The position numbers were made by a program, and so were the translations under genes. From positions 434,001 to 498,000 of the forward strand of contig OZ004590.1 in NCBI GenBank assembly GCA_963924555.1: a stretch of DNA of 64,000 bases, written 5' to 3'. The notes beneath the pieces are model-generated. The model was not told the origin of the DNA. It searched no databases and worked only from the letters and a program-made list of their open reading frames with translations. The stretch comes from Crambe crambe. Its lineage: Eukaryota; Porifera; Demospongiae; Poecilosclerida; Crambeidae. Shown here one piece after another: positions 54,660-64,000 of the stretch (its first letter is position 1; the number at the start of each line of letters is the position of its first letter).

Positions 54660-57600
54660 GTGTGACTGTTAATCTTGCTGCTGCTGGAAACCAAGGCCCT
54701 CAAAAAAATTTTTCAATAACTGTGGCCTGACTTTACTGCCAGATACATGCATCTGCCGAAACTGCCGTGATAACATAACATAGCTAGTGGGTATAGGGAT
54801 CCAATTATCCATCAACCACGTGGCAACGACAGTCACAATCTGATGATAAATTATGCAAAGTACCAGAATGTAGTAATTCTGCATGTCGGATCACTAAATT
54901 AGTGAACAGAGAAGCAGTTAGTGAAATCTTGAAGTGCACACCTGTACTAGATATGAATCAAGAAGAGACAGACCTATGTAGCAAGCACTATCGAATGCTT
55001 CACAAAGAGCTTGATCCAATTAGCTACCAAAAGAACTGCGCTGTCTGTTCTTCCACTATTACAGGATCTTCTAGTTTCCGTTGTTCTGAACCAGAAATAT
55101 TTTTGAGTCACCTACAAACTGGGTTTTCAGGCACAATATCGTCTGGTGAAAAGATATGTATGGCATGCTACAGATATTATCTAGAGGTGGTGAAACAATT
55201 AAAAGGGAAGTCTCCAACAAGTGACAGTGACCTTTTAAGTCTGGTGACAGCCATTAAAAACTCGACACCCACCCTACCATTTGAGATTAATGAGGAGAAT
55301 GAATCAATTGAAGTTGCACTAGAATTGACAGTCATTAGTGTAGCACATGAATTGCAAGAAAATAGAGCAATCACACTACCTTCTGCTCACAGTCATTATA
55401 AAAAGAATATAGAGTTGATACTCCCATAATTATGCCCTACCAACTTGGCATATTGATGACCTCCATCAACCCTGACATCTAGGATGCCATTAGCATTCTA
55501 GCACAGACTGGATCAGAGAGAAATGGCAGGATAGACCCTGCTACTTCGGTAATTAAGACGATCGTTTATTTTGCATCAAATCATGTTCTGCATTGACAAT
55601 AAACATTCTATGCCCTTTCATATGGTAAATGCAGACTTGATAGACTGCTATGGGTCAGCTGAGCTAATGAAAATTTTCAACAGGTTAGGCAATATGTGTT
55701 AGCAATGACACCTTGCTGAGACACATTCAGTCAACCCTGTTGGAACAAGACAAGAAGGGTCTACTATTAGGACTAAATCCAAATGTTTTGACTATGTTCA
55801 CAATGGACAACATAGATTTCCTAAATAGCTTCACGTGGAAATCAACAGCTAAGCTGGCATGGAACAACTGTTCAGGCTGTTCAAACCAAACCATCATTGG
55901 GTAGAAATCCCTTATAAAAATAGAAAACGCTCACATGCTCTACTATCTCCCATTCACTCGCCTGATAAGCATTCGCCAGCACCAAAAATGACTCGCTGTA
56001 GGGCCAGAACATCAGCTGAGCTCCCATCACAAACAAGCAGGGATTTTGTAACATCATATGACTTTCATAGCCAGTCAGCACCTGTAATAAAATCAAATGT
56101 CACCATTTCAACATTTCGGCAATCGAACTGTGAAAAGGAATCTGTTGACAACTTTCTGTCAAAGGCATTCAGCTACTGTATCATAAAAAATGAACTGAAC
56201 CAAGAAAAACAGAAAGAGTTTGTTGGGATTCAAGACATTGCAGTCCTTGATGAAGTGTCTGATAGCAAGGATACAATACTGCATGTGATTAGTGAGCTGT
56301 ACACAAAGAACATGATAGAACATGATCACAAATTCTTGGTACTTGAGGGTGATGCCAAGATATATGACATCATTCAAGATCTCAAGTTTGAGTATGGTTC
56401 AGACCTTGATTGGTTAGTGCCATTCCCTGGTGATTGGCATTTTTTGAAAAATTATCAGCTTTGTATAATGAAACTGTTCTTTGAGGCAGGCCTTAAAGAC
56501 GTCTTAGCAATAGCCAGTGGTTACCCATCACAGTCTATTTTGAGTTGCTCAAAATTTAAAAGGACACATCGTTTCCTAATGGAGACATGGGAAAGCCTTT
56601 TCAGATGTATGGTAAAAATTTCATGGCGAGCAAGTACTGAATCAGAGTCTTTAAACCTTAATGTAACTCAGACATGCAAATATGATTCAGAAAACAATAG
56701 ACTAGCATTATATTCTGTGATTTGCTCCTTGCTAGAAGAAATGAATGAATCACAAGCCATCCATGGATATATCAAAAAAAGTCTGATCAAGACAATACTT
56801 GGAGATTTTGGGCTAGGTTTGTTTTTGAGGATTGCTTGCCATACATTGTGCTCTTTATGGCAATAAGGAGTGAGAACTGGGAGCTGAGAATGGCATCTCT
56901 GAAGCAGATTTTGCTGCCTTGACCATCCAAATCGTCAGAAACTCAACATCCAACACACCATGGAGCTGCAAACATGCCCCAAGACCTACTAAGGTACTTA
57001 TGGAGTGGAGGCTTTGCTGTAAGTATTTCGGGCACTGCTATGCATTCAGTTGGGCTTGATGAGTGTCATGAGATGCTCATTAACAAGCATGTCAAGCAAG
57101 CAGTAGTGAGACCATCTAAAGAACACCTCAATCCAATTATCAAATATATTCCAACTCGTGTCAATTCCATAGAGCACCTTTAAAAAGAGATTTTTATGGG
57201 CCAGAACTTGAGGATGATACTGATACATGCAAGTCAGTCATGTTCACTAAAATTCCCAGTGACATAAAATTAAAATCTAATATACAGAGGCAAATGGAGA
57301 AACTAGCAGAAGTCAAGTTAATACCTCAAGATGAGTCAGGAAATAGGGGGCTAATAAACCTGTTCAGGAATATCATTGCCAATGAAGCCCAGAGGCAAGA
57401 TTTGCTCAATTTTCATCATCTTGGGACTGAACACTTAAGTCTAATGTCCTCAAGATCCCTAGTGTCAAAGCACCAATGAGACGAAAAAAATTGCGAACCT
57501 TTTCAATCACCCAGAAAGCCAACAAAAGGAAGGTTGCCTCACTACAATAAAAACTGAAATAGGTCCAGAAATGCCAGTAAAACAGGGACCAACCCAAATG

Positions 57601-59050
57601 AAATGGGAGAACAGTACATTGAACTTCCAAGGGCACTTTGTGAGACCAATAATATGCCTATTAAGGGCCAAAAAAGCATCATAACAAAATTTTATCAAAC
57701 TCGTTATAAAGAGGCAAATTGATTCTTCAAACTTTCCCAATAGATTGGATTCCAGATTCAGTCATACTTGAAGGAATGTTTTTGATAAACACCAAACCAT
57801 TGAAACTTTAGCTGACTATGGCAAATTCTTAATGAAAAGGTTTCTTACTCCATATCTTAGGAGGGATAGCAAAGAAGTCCATCCACTCTTCGATGATCCA
57901 GGAAAACAGCAAGAGAATCCAAAAATCTTCGAATAAGCACGTCATGATAGTGATATCATACGACCGATCACTTGTGCATGGTTTTTTTTTTACCCAGACA
58001 GTGAACTGCAGAAATTGCAAGAGAGGACTTGCTGTATTTTCATTGCCAGTCAAATAGGTCCTCTATTACAAAAAAAAACAAAAGTTTATTACCTCGGGTG
58101 CAACAGAGCACTCTGGTGGAATTGTTGTGACGAAGAGTACAGGATTAACTCAGTCGTCAGATTTTGACTCCAATGCTGATGAATCGGATACTCGGATATG
58201 GCTTCATATAAAGCATTCTATTGGACCCATCCTTTCTCCTGACACCAATGTTTATCATATTGGTTTGCCCATAATCTCAGCTTCTGAAAAGTTGATACAT
58301 AGTTCAGCTTAGTAGGCCGAGTGACAAGGAGTTGAAACTTCTCGACATCACTCTTCTGATTGATCTCCTCTTGATTTGGCTCACACTCCAGAGAGTGATA
58401 TCCCTCCAACAATACAGACACTATTTGGTTTCTACTGGATGTGACTATGTATCTTTTCTGGAATTGGGAAGTCACACTTTTTCAGGGTATTTTTGGAAAA
58501 TGCCAAGTTTGTATTAGGCAAAGTTTTAGTATGTAGTTCTTTTTCCAGCTGTGAGAAATGTGACAAGAAAGTGGACACTGTCAAGAGAATGTGTATCAAG
58601 AAACTGCCTAAGATTTTGTGCATTCAACTGATTATGACTGGGAAAGGTATCGAGTAGTATTTACTCAGTCCATTATCACAGCACTAGTAGTACTCCCAAT
58701 CATCATCACATTCACTGTGTGCATACTATAAGAAACACATCGATGCCTTTTATGGTCACACTCATGAATCACTTCTAAATTCATTCGCTGGAGCTAGTTC
58801 TCCCACTCAACAGCATAGTCAGTGGCTTTATCACTTGCGTAAAGGAATATGGGACAGGATAGCTCAAGAGAATGGAACGATTCCATCCTTCACTGCACTT
58901 CAGCTTCATTGACTAAGGAGTTGTTGGGTGCTCCACATGTGGCAGCAAGCTCAGTGCAACAATATGATGCTGGCCACACTGCATGGTTATGGTTGGCTGA
59001 GGTAAATCTGATAGCTACATAGGTACACATCATCGCATTTATCTTATTTC
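54660..59050 (+). pseudogene. Relic of a large uncharacterised element protein (nuclease-like)
   Basis: Coding blocks in one order but several frames. A Cys-rich N-terminus (~54720-55430: CICRNCRDN, CKVPECSNS, CSKHYRMLH, CAVCSS). A core ORF 55883-56866 with FLVLEGDAKIYDIIQDLKFE and WLVPFPGDWHFLKNYQ. GLDECHEMLINKHVKQAVVR (~57052). VILEGMFLINTKPLKLADY (~57758). SDTRIWLHIKHS (~58180) and SPDTNVYHIGLP (~58235). STGCDYVSF (~58432). Finally QHSQWLYHLRKGIWDRIAQE (~58810) and SCWVLHMWQQ (~58920). The SPDT..YHIGLP and TGCDY pair resembles the acidic motifs of PIN/FEN1-like nucleases, and GDWHFLKN may belong to a separate catalytic domain; both are inference. Similar proteins occur repeatedly in sponge and coral genomes. 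Stops and frame changes make this copy dead. Confidence 0.6.
58536..58650 (+). pseudogene. USP9X-like deubiquitinase exon fragment
   Basis: After an acceptor-like TTTTTCCAG the frame reads CEKCDKKVDTVKRMCIKKLP and then KILCIQL. After a small deletion another frame gives DYDWER. This is the zinc-ribbon and beta-strand region of USP9X/USP24-type ubiquitin proteases, where the expected link between IQL and DYDWER is a short KRF. It lies between two blocks of the 54.66-59.05 kb element and is not part of that family's usual order as I know it. Confidence 0.6.
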
Positions 59051-59066
59051 TCACCATTTTGATAGC

Positions 59067-59279
59067 ATGACAAATATTTTGGAAAGTGATGTGACTGATA
59101 TTATGGACTCGATTTTTGGACCTGATGACACAAGTGATGAAGCCAGTGATGACACAAGTGAAGATAATGCAATAGAAGAATCTACAGATGAAGTTCCTAT
59201 TCAGACTATAAATTTTACCATAATACTCGTAACAAACAACTTCAGTCTTATTGAACTCTCAGATTTATCTTTTAACTAG
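59067..59279 (+). pseudogene. Acidic tail ORF near the end of the element
   Basis: It is rich in Asp/Glu/Ser (DTSDEASDDTSEDNAIEEST) and ends at TAG. It may be the C-terminal tail of the preceding element protein. No other family resemblance. Confidence 0.3.
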
Positions 59280-60010
59280 TAGCAGCTCAGTTTATAAGTG
59301 ATTTCAGCACTGGGGAACACTATTCCAGAACAACTTACTAGCCCCATCACCACAACAGTCCAAAGAGGTAAAACTGAAGCTCAACCTCCAAGAACCTCTC
59401 AACTCCTGCTGACTCAACAGAATGGTGCCTAGCTACGCGTACTAAGATCACTTTTGCTGACTAAGCTTTGTCTGGGGTTCCTAAGTGGAGGTGTGTCTAA
59501 ATATATCTGCCAGAAGTTGGGGCCGAATTAATGAGCTGCAAAACAAATGACGTAATACACTTTCATGCGGCAAATAAATTTTTGATTGATTGAATGGTTT
59601 GGCGCCGGGACTGTTTATACACATCATAGACACTACACGTAGACAACACTTCGTGGACAATACTAGAATGCTAGAACACTTTGTAGACATGGTTAGTTAA
59701 TATTATACTGTATATCCAACTGTCTTGCTGAGTTGCAGTGGGCATGGTAAGCTTATTTGGTAAAGGATCGTTCTTGACATCCTTAGGCTTGAAAAAAGTA
59801 TGCAAACAAGTGAGAGGAAAAACATTTCTTCTAAATGAAAGAGTGATGTAGGCTTGAGTACACGACTATAAAAGTACGGAAACAAGGTGGGGTAGCTTGC
59901 TGGCTATGTACTGCATTTGCTCTGCTAACTGTCACAGAATTGACAAACCCTACATCACTGCATGGACTGCATTTGTGCTCCGCTAACTGTCATAAAATTG
60001 ACATAAAATG
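59280..60010. other. Spacer without recognised genes
   Basis: TGCATTTGCTCTGCTAACTG and a near copy recur at ~59909 and ~59970, a local duplication. Nothing else. Confidence 0.4.
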
Positions 60011-60016
60011 TACAAG

Positions 60017-60112
60017 AAACAGTTGCTACTTACCCCTCCAAAATCCATGACTTTTTCTTCATCTTCTTCCTCCTGCTCAGCAAAAGGATCCTTGTCAGAA
60101 AAAAACAACAAC
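60017..60112 (-). CDS. Acidic exon-like block with consensus donor
   Basis: On the minus strand the open block reads DPFAEQEEEDEEKVMDFGG and is followed by GTAAGTAGC at its 3' side; AG precedes it near 60092. The copy at 33178-33256 is frameshifted, so this one is the better preserved. The gene it belongs to is not recognised and no partner exon was found nearby. Confidence 0.35.
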
Positions 60113-60119
60113 ACTTGTA

Positions 60120-61230
60120 TCTGTTAATAATATAGAGGAAACAATAAAATAAATGACAGTTTATGGGCACTATTGAAGTGGTCAATGCATAGTCTGAACA
60201 CAGTGGAACCCAATGCCATCAATAATTGGTCAGTAACAAACAGTATTACTCTGTCAATGCAGGTTGTCATCCTACATTCGACATAACATATCTACATCAG
60301 CCCAACAGTGGATACCTTTGCATCACTACCATGAAACAATAATATAACTTTACAAGAAAAATAAAAAAATGGTCTTTATGTTATAATTATTATGATCACA
60401 TAACACTACTCTGTCAAGTAATTACTGACATTGTCATAATCAGAGGGGGAGTGAGGCTACTTCTCTAGTAGCAGTTTGACCACTTCAGTGTGAACATTCT
60501 GACTTGGTTACATTATTATCAGAGACTCAAGTATCAGAGAGAGCAGTAGCTCTCTCTATGTAGGGCCGCCTACAGATTAATAATAAAGTGAAATTCTAGT
60601 TCCACTACTTAGACCTAACAAAAGCTACTGTGAATGATTATCCAGCCTACTAGAGCAATGTGTAGACCAAGTTTCAGGGCCAGGGAGCTTACCGTTTCAG
60701 AAATACGGCAAGCAGGTAAATTGCTGGATTCTTCTTCTTCTCTATTATTATTATTCTTATTATTCTTCTTAGACAACCATATCTCTCGAACCACTCAAGC
60801 TACAGCTATGATTTCTGGATAAATCCACTCCAAATTCTACCAACTACAATCTTTTCTACTCGTTGATCCTCAAAAGAATCGATGAAAAAGGAGACACTAA
60901 GGAGCACAGCACTTGACTAATTTAATTATTGGAAGCCATCTTTTCTATAATACGCATGCGCATGTATTTGATATCCAATTAGTCGTATTACTCTGACAGC
61001 TATCTCTAGATAATGACTACTGTATCAACTCGGGGATCTTAGATTCACCAATCCATCTACCGGTAGACTCTAATCCATCTACCGGTAGACTCTATTTCAG
61101 CATGTTCGACCTCCAAGTATACGTAGCTCAACAATAACACAACACCTTGACTCGTTGCTATGCTATTGGGGAACTATTCTTCTTTCATCTGTCCCTGCAT
61201 AGACATAGAAGAATGAACTCTATACATAGC
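60120..61230. repeat. Block shared with 31.15-34.6 kb
   Basis: 60140-60440 matches parts of 33270-34390. 60835-60900 matches 31155-31215 (ACTACAATCTTTTCTAC.. then TCGATGAAAAAGG). 61180-61225 matches 31260-31300. CCATCTACCGGTAGACTCTA is duplicated at 61055-61095. The collagen gene has no counterpart here. Confidence 0.6.
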
Positions 61231-61244
61231 TAAAACCATAAAAG

Positions 61245-61560
61245 AGACCAGAAACAAGTAAGGGAAAAAGCATTTCGTGAAATGAAAAAAAAGATGTAGG
61301 GATGACCACTGCTCAAAAAAAGTAAGGAAAAAAGAAACAGGAACAATCTTTGCTTTGTATATCCAGCCAACAATCCCTACATATACGTACATTACTGCAC
61401 TATAATCTGAAGCTACCTGACGTATATGTAGGGATTGTTGGCTGGATGTACTGAACAAAGATTGATCCCATTTCTTGTTTCCTTACTTTTCTGAGCAGTG
61501 GTCATCCCTACATCTTTTTTCATTTCACGAAATGCTTTTTCCCTTATGAGATAAAAGTGC
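61245..61560. mobile_element. Hairpin MITE, GCATTTCGTGAAATG subfamily
   Basis: The left arm AAGGGAAAAAGCATTTCGTG..GATGTAGGGATGACCACTGC is matched by the right arm GCAGTGGTCATCCCTACATC..GAAATGCTTTTTCCCTTA. The inner part pairs CCAGCCAACAATCCCTACAT with its inverse. The overall design and the AAGTAAGGGAAAAA end resemble the other hairpin families. Confidence 0.8.
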
Positions 61561-61699
61561 TCAGCATCACTTCATAGTGAAAAATCACGGTTTTTATCTG
61601 GTCGTTCATCATCATCATCATCATCATCAACTTATTTCAGAAAAATTAATCATTACAAGTATCCCTGACTCTCTAATTCTTTTGGATACATGCACCATA

Positions 61700-62210
61700 T
61701 CTGCATTACACAAACAAGTAAAGGAAAAAAATATTTATTCTAAATAAAACATGGCTGTGTGTATATGACTTCACAAAACCCCTCCTAATTCCAATAACCA
61801 CACGCAAATACTCTATCCCTACTTCACTCCCCACAAGAGCACTAGTGAGGAGTGAAGTAGGGCTAGAGTAGTTGGGTAATGTGTGTGGTTATTGAAATTA
61901 GGAGGGGTAGGCTCTCTTTACACACAGCCATCCCTACTTAACTAGAATAAATATTTCACAATGTCCTTTATCAGAGAGTAATGATAGCACTCTAAGTAGG
62001 GTTGGCACGGATTGCTCCATCACACTAATACATTCATTATCTATGACAGGCCCAAGATGATGATAAAGGGAATGAAGTAGGAATAGTTAGCTCGTAGTTT
62101 GGTAATACTGGTGGTGGGTAAGGGGTTACTTGACTGAAATTCACTCTCTTGTTGCTGAACTTTTTTGAACTGGACACAGCCATCCTTACTTTATTTAGAT
62201 TTTTTTCCCT
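61700..62210. mobile_element. Two further hairpin-MITE copies
   Basis: 61712-61960 is the CTCCTAATT.CAATAACCAC subfamily (compare 34740-34920), with left end CAAGTAAAGGAAAAAAATAT. 62045-62205 is a single right arm of the TTTTTTGAAC..CACAGCCATCC subfamily (compare 43260-43400). Confidence 0.7.
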
Positions 62211-62214
62211 CTAC

Positions 62215-62460
62215 TAGTAATTATCAGGATCATAAGGAGAAAATGGAAATAGGGCCAACCTCTCTACAGAGGCTAAAAGGCTCGTCCATAGCTTGGCTAT
62301 TGTTCGGTGCACATGTGATAGTTTAATTACCCAATGGAAAGTGTTTCTAATTGTTTCACAAGTATAGCAGTATTTCACTGGGCATGAAATAAGAGCACTA
62401 CCTGTGCAGGGTGAATCATTCTCAGCAGACACAAACACTGTCAAACCTTTCAAGTACGTA
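62215..62460. repeat. Uninterrupted copy of the repeat split by the LINE
   Basis: Its first part matches 34935-35110 and its last part (GCAGGGTGAATCATTCTCAG..) matches 37267-37325, so it stands as the pre-insertion form of the LINE site. Confidence 0.7.
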
Positions 62461-62499
62461 GAAGCTTGACCAGATTATGGGTTTAATACGAATTACAAT

Positions 62500-63143
62500 T
62501 GAAGTAGATAAAGAAATTATTGCTGGTATTTGTGGAAAAAGTGTTGAAGTCTGCTGCTACCAAGGCCTGCAAAAACAGAAAGGAACGTCATAACTTATAT
62601 AAAGCAGGCAAGAGTGCGAATATCACTTGTAATACTTGCACCTTTGAATCCATTACAAATTATTTCAGGTTTTGATTGGTTTCATAACACTCATTTGAGA
62701 TTAACTGGTTCAGTGATATTTCCACCTTGCTTCAGTTGAGAGGCAATCTTGCTGGCATACCATCCTTGAAATAGGAATTCTTTTGCTGGTTTGTTAACAT
62801 GGCTGAAGGCCTATCTGTACAATTTGGGAGTATGGTCACATAAAAAATATTCTAGACATGATTGGTAGTCAGAATAGTACAAGTGCTGGATGAGATGAAG
62901 GCAGGCAGAGCTCTTTCTCTTTGTGTTTTTATATAGGAATGATTAAGGTAGCATAATACAGTGCTTTCGTTACACCAATGATTTGGAGTACATGTCACGT
63001 GCCAACTCTTGGGGAAATCTATATTTTGCAGACATCTTGAGGTTTTCCCTTGGTAGAGGAGTTGTATTGGAAGCCATACAGTGTTCCAGCAAAAACAACA
63101 GTGATCTGCTGCTTATCATTCAGCCCTACCACTTCAACCTGTT
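62500..63143 (-). pseudogene. pogo/Tigger-like (DDE_1) transposase, decayed
   Basis: Minus-strand blocks in order: VEVVGLNDKQQITVVFAGTL (~63130), FPKSWHVTCTPNHWCNESTV (~63020), KEKELCLPSSHPALVLF (~62930), NCTDRPSA (~62825), ASQLKQGGNITEPVNLK (~62735) and KPEIICNGFKGASIT (~62665). These follow the DDE region of pogo/Tigger transposases step by step. Several frame changes and stops are present. The N-terminal DNA-binding part is missing because the copy ends where the next element begins. Confidence 0.75.
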
Positions 63144-64000
63144 TTGATGTCTATCTTGACTCTGTCAGTTGGGTTGATGAGAAAAATGTCAGATAATGAA
63201 AGTGAGTCGAAGATTGCTAAATGTAAAAATCTGTTGCAACTGAGGAAAGCTGCTGAAAGCCAGCCTGATCTAATTGGGGTAGTACTAGATAGCATAGCCC
63301 CTGTCGAGCTTCTTCTTTCTGATATCATCACTCGATTGCAGGCAAACCTTTTGGTGCATACGCTGCTGCTAGTGAGTCAGATATAGTGGGAGTATGGGAT
63401 TGTCTCAAACAGATAGATGATTCCCTGAAATATGGAGAAACTTACCAAAAGGATTCTCATCCTTCCCTCCGTGAATTTATCTCGCACTGTTGTCGGCTGC
63501 GGCACTACTCATTCTGTATCAAAAAGTGTGGTAGCCCAAGCTGCTTGACTTGCAAAGCACCAGACTGCCACAAGACGATTTCTCAAAAATACACTTTCTT
63601 CCAGACCCAGTGCCAGGTGATGATGGTCATTACAAGAAGTTTGACTCTGTCTATGGAATAACGACTGAAAAACATTGTCCATCGCTACAAAGAAGACCTA
63701 TTTACAGCCAGTATTCAGCATGCTCGTAACACTAGTCCAATGTGAGGAGTGTGAAATGTGGCGTTTGCTGTATTCTCCTCATAAGCTATCACCAGCTCAG
63801 AGAAGTACACTTAGTGATTATTTGGCTGACTACACTTTCACATGTGGTGCTAGCCTTTCTGATTTGCAACTTCCTGGTTTTTTAGAAGATGTGTGTGTAC
63901 GAGACTTACGATGCTATGCTCCAGTGGAAAAACTCTACTATTCAATGAACTACGACACTGCATTTATTGCAATGGATCAGATAAGCTTACTTGGAAAGAT
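63144..64000 (+). pseudogene. Uncharacterised element protein (start), frameshifted
   Basis: Blocks: LRKAAESQPDLIGVVLDSIA (~63245), SDIVGVWDCLKQIDDSLKYG (~63378), HYSFCIKKCGSPSCLTCKAP (~63500), FLPDPVPGDDGHYKKFDSVY in another frame (~63600), then from 63735 an open frame to the window edge with VQCEECEMWRLLYSPHKLSP and CGASLSDLQLPGFLEDVCVR. The EC..WRLLYS and Cys-rich pattern recurs in sponge/cnidarian repetitive proteins; I do not know a family name. At least two frame changes mark decay, although the last 88 codons are clean. Confidence 0.5.

Overview
This is animal nuclear DNA, most probably from a demosponge (the Amphimedon type fits best). The evidence is a short-chain collagen C4-like protein found typically in sponges, a death-domain gene with small GT-AG introns, a stonustoxin-like/fibronectin/GTPase gene of a kind common in invertebrates, and AT-rich DNA packed with transposon relics, hairpin MITEs and tandem repeats. 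There are no bacterial operons, ribosome-binding sites, CRISPR arrays or rRNA genes.

Layout. At 1-2435 (minus) lies the open 5' part of a gene with a stonustoxin-like N-terminus, an Fn3 domain and a P-loop GTPase. A 5'-truncated, frameshifted relative (Fn3-GTPase only) sits at 10.6-12.0 kb on the plus strand. Between them are a 3.8 kb element with a hAT transposase scrap (2.8-6.6 kb) and several MITEs with readable target duplications. The stretch 13.78-24.76 kb is one very large imperfect inverted repeat with arms of about 4 kb. Its loop carries a separate DNA transposon (about 19.0-20.8 kb) with a decayed multi-exon protein. The left arm carries a small insertion with a hammerhead-ribozyme-like fold (15.24-15.28 kb, minus strand).

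From 25.9 to 27.8 kb (minus) come the last three exons of a death-domain gene with a proline-rich tail. A decayed Crypton-type tyrosine recombinase follows at 28.35-29.6 kb, then the short-chain collagen exon at 31.4-32.05 kb with two decayed partial copies behind it. A broken PHD/endonuclease/RT LINE lies at 35.1-37.3 kb. An intact, intronless POT/MFS-type transporter is at 38.45-40.09 kb (minus), with a decayed duplicate at 49.1-50.35 kb. A lone copy of the proline-rich exon is at 40.47-40.64 kb. An intact single-exon trypsin-fold (V8-like) serine peptidase is at 45.4-46.2 kb, followed by six copies of a 79-bp tandem repeat.

From 47 kb on the window is nearly all selfish DNA: a transposase-like fragment (47.1-47.5), a foldback element (52.4-53.0), a 4.4 kb relic of an uncharacterised multi-domain element (54.66-59.05) with a USP9X-like exon scrap inside it, duplicated repeat blocks shared with 31-35 kb (60.0-62.5), a pogo/Tigger transposase relic (62.5-63.14, minus), and the start of another uncharacterised element protein (63.14-64.0, plus).

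Likely functional host genes are few: the stonustoxin-like/GTPase gene, the death-domain gene, the collagen gene, the transporter and the serine peptidase. They do not form one pathway, although the first two belong to families often linked to innate defence and cell death. Family calls are from recognised sequence patterns, not database searches.
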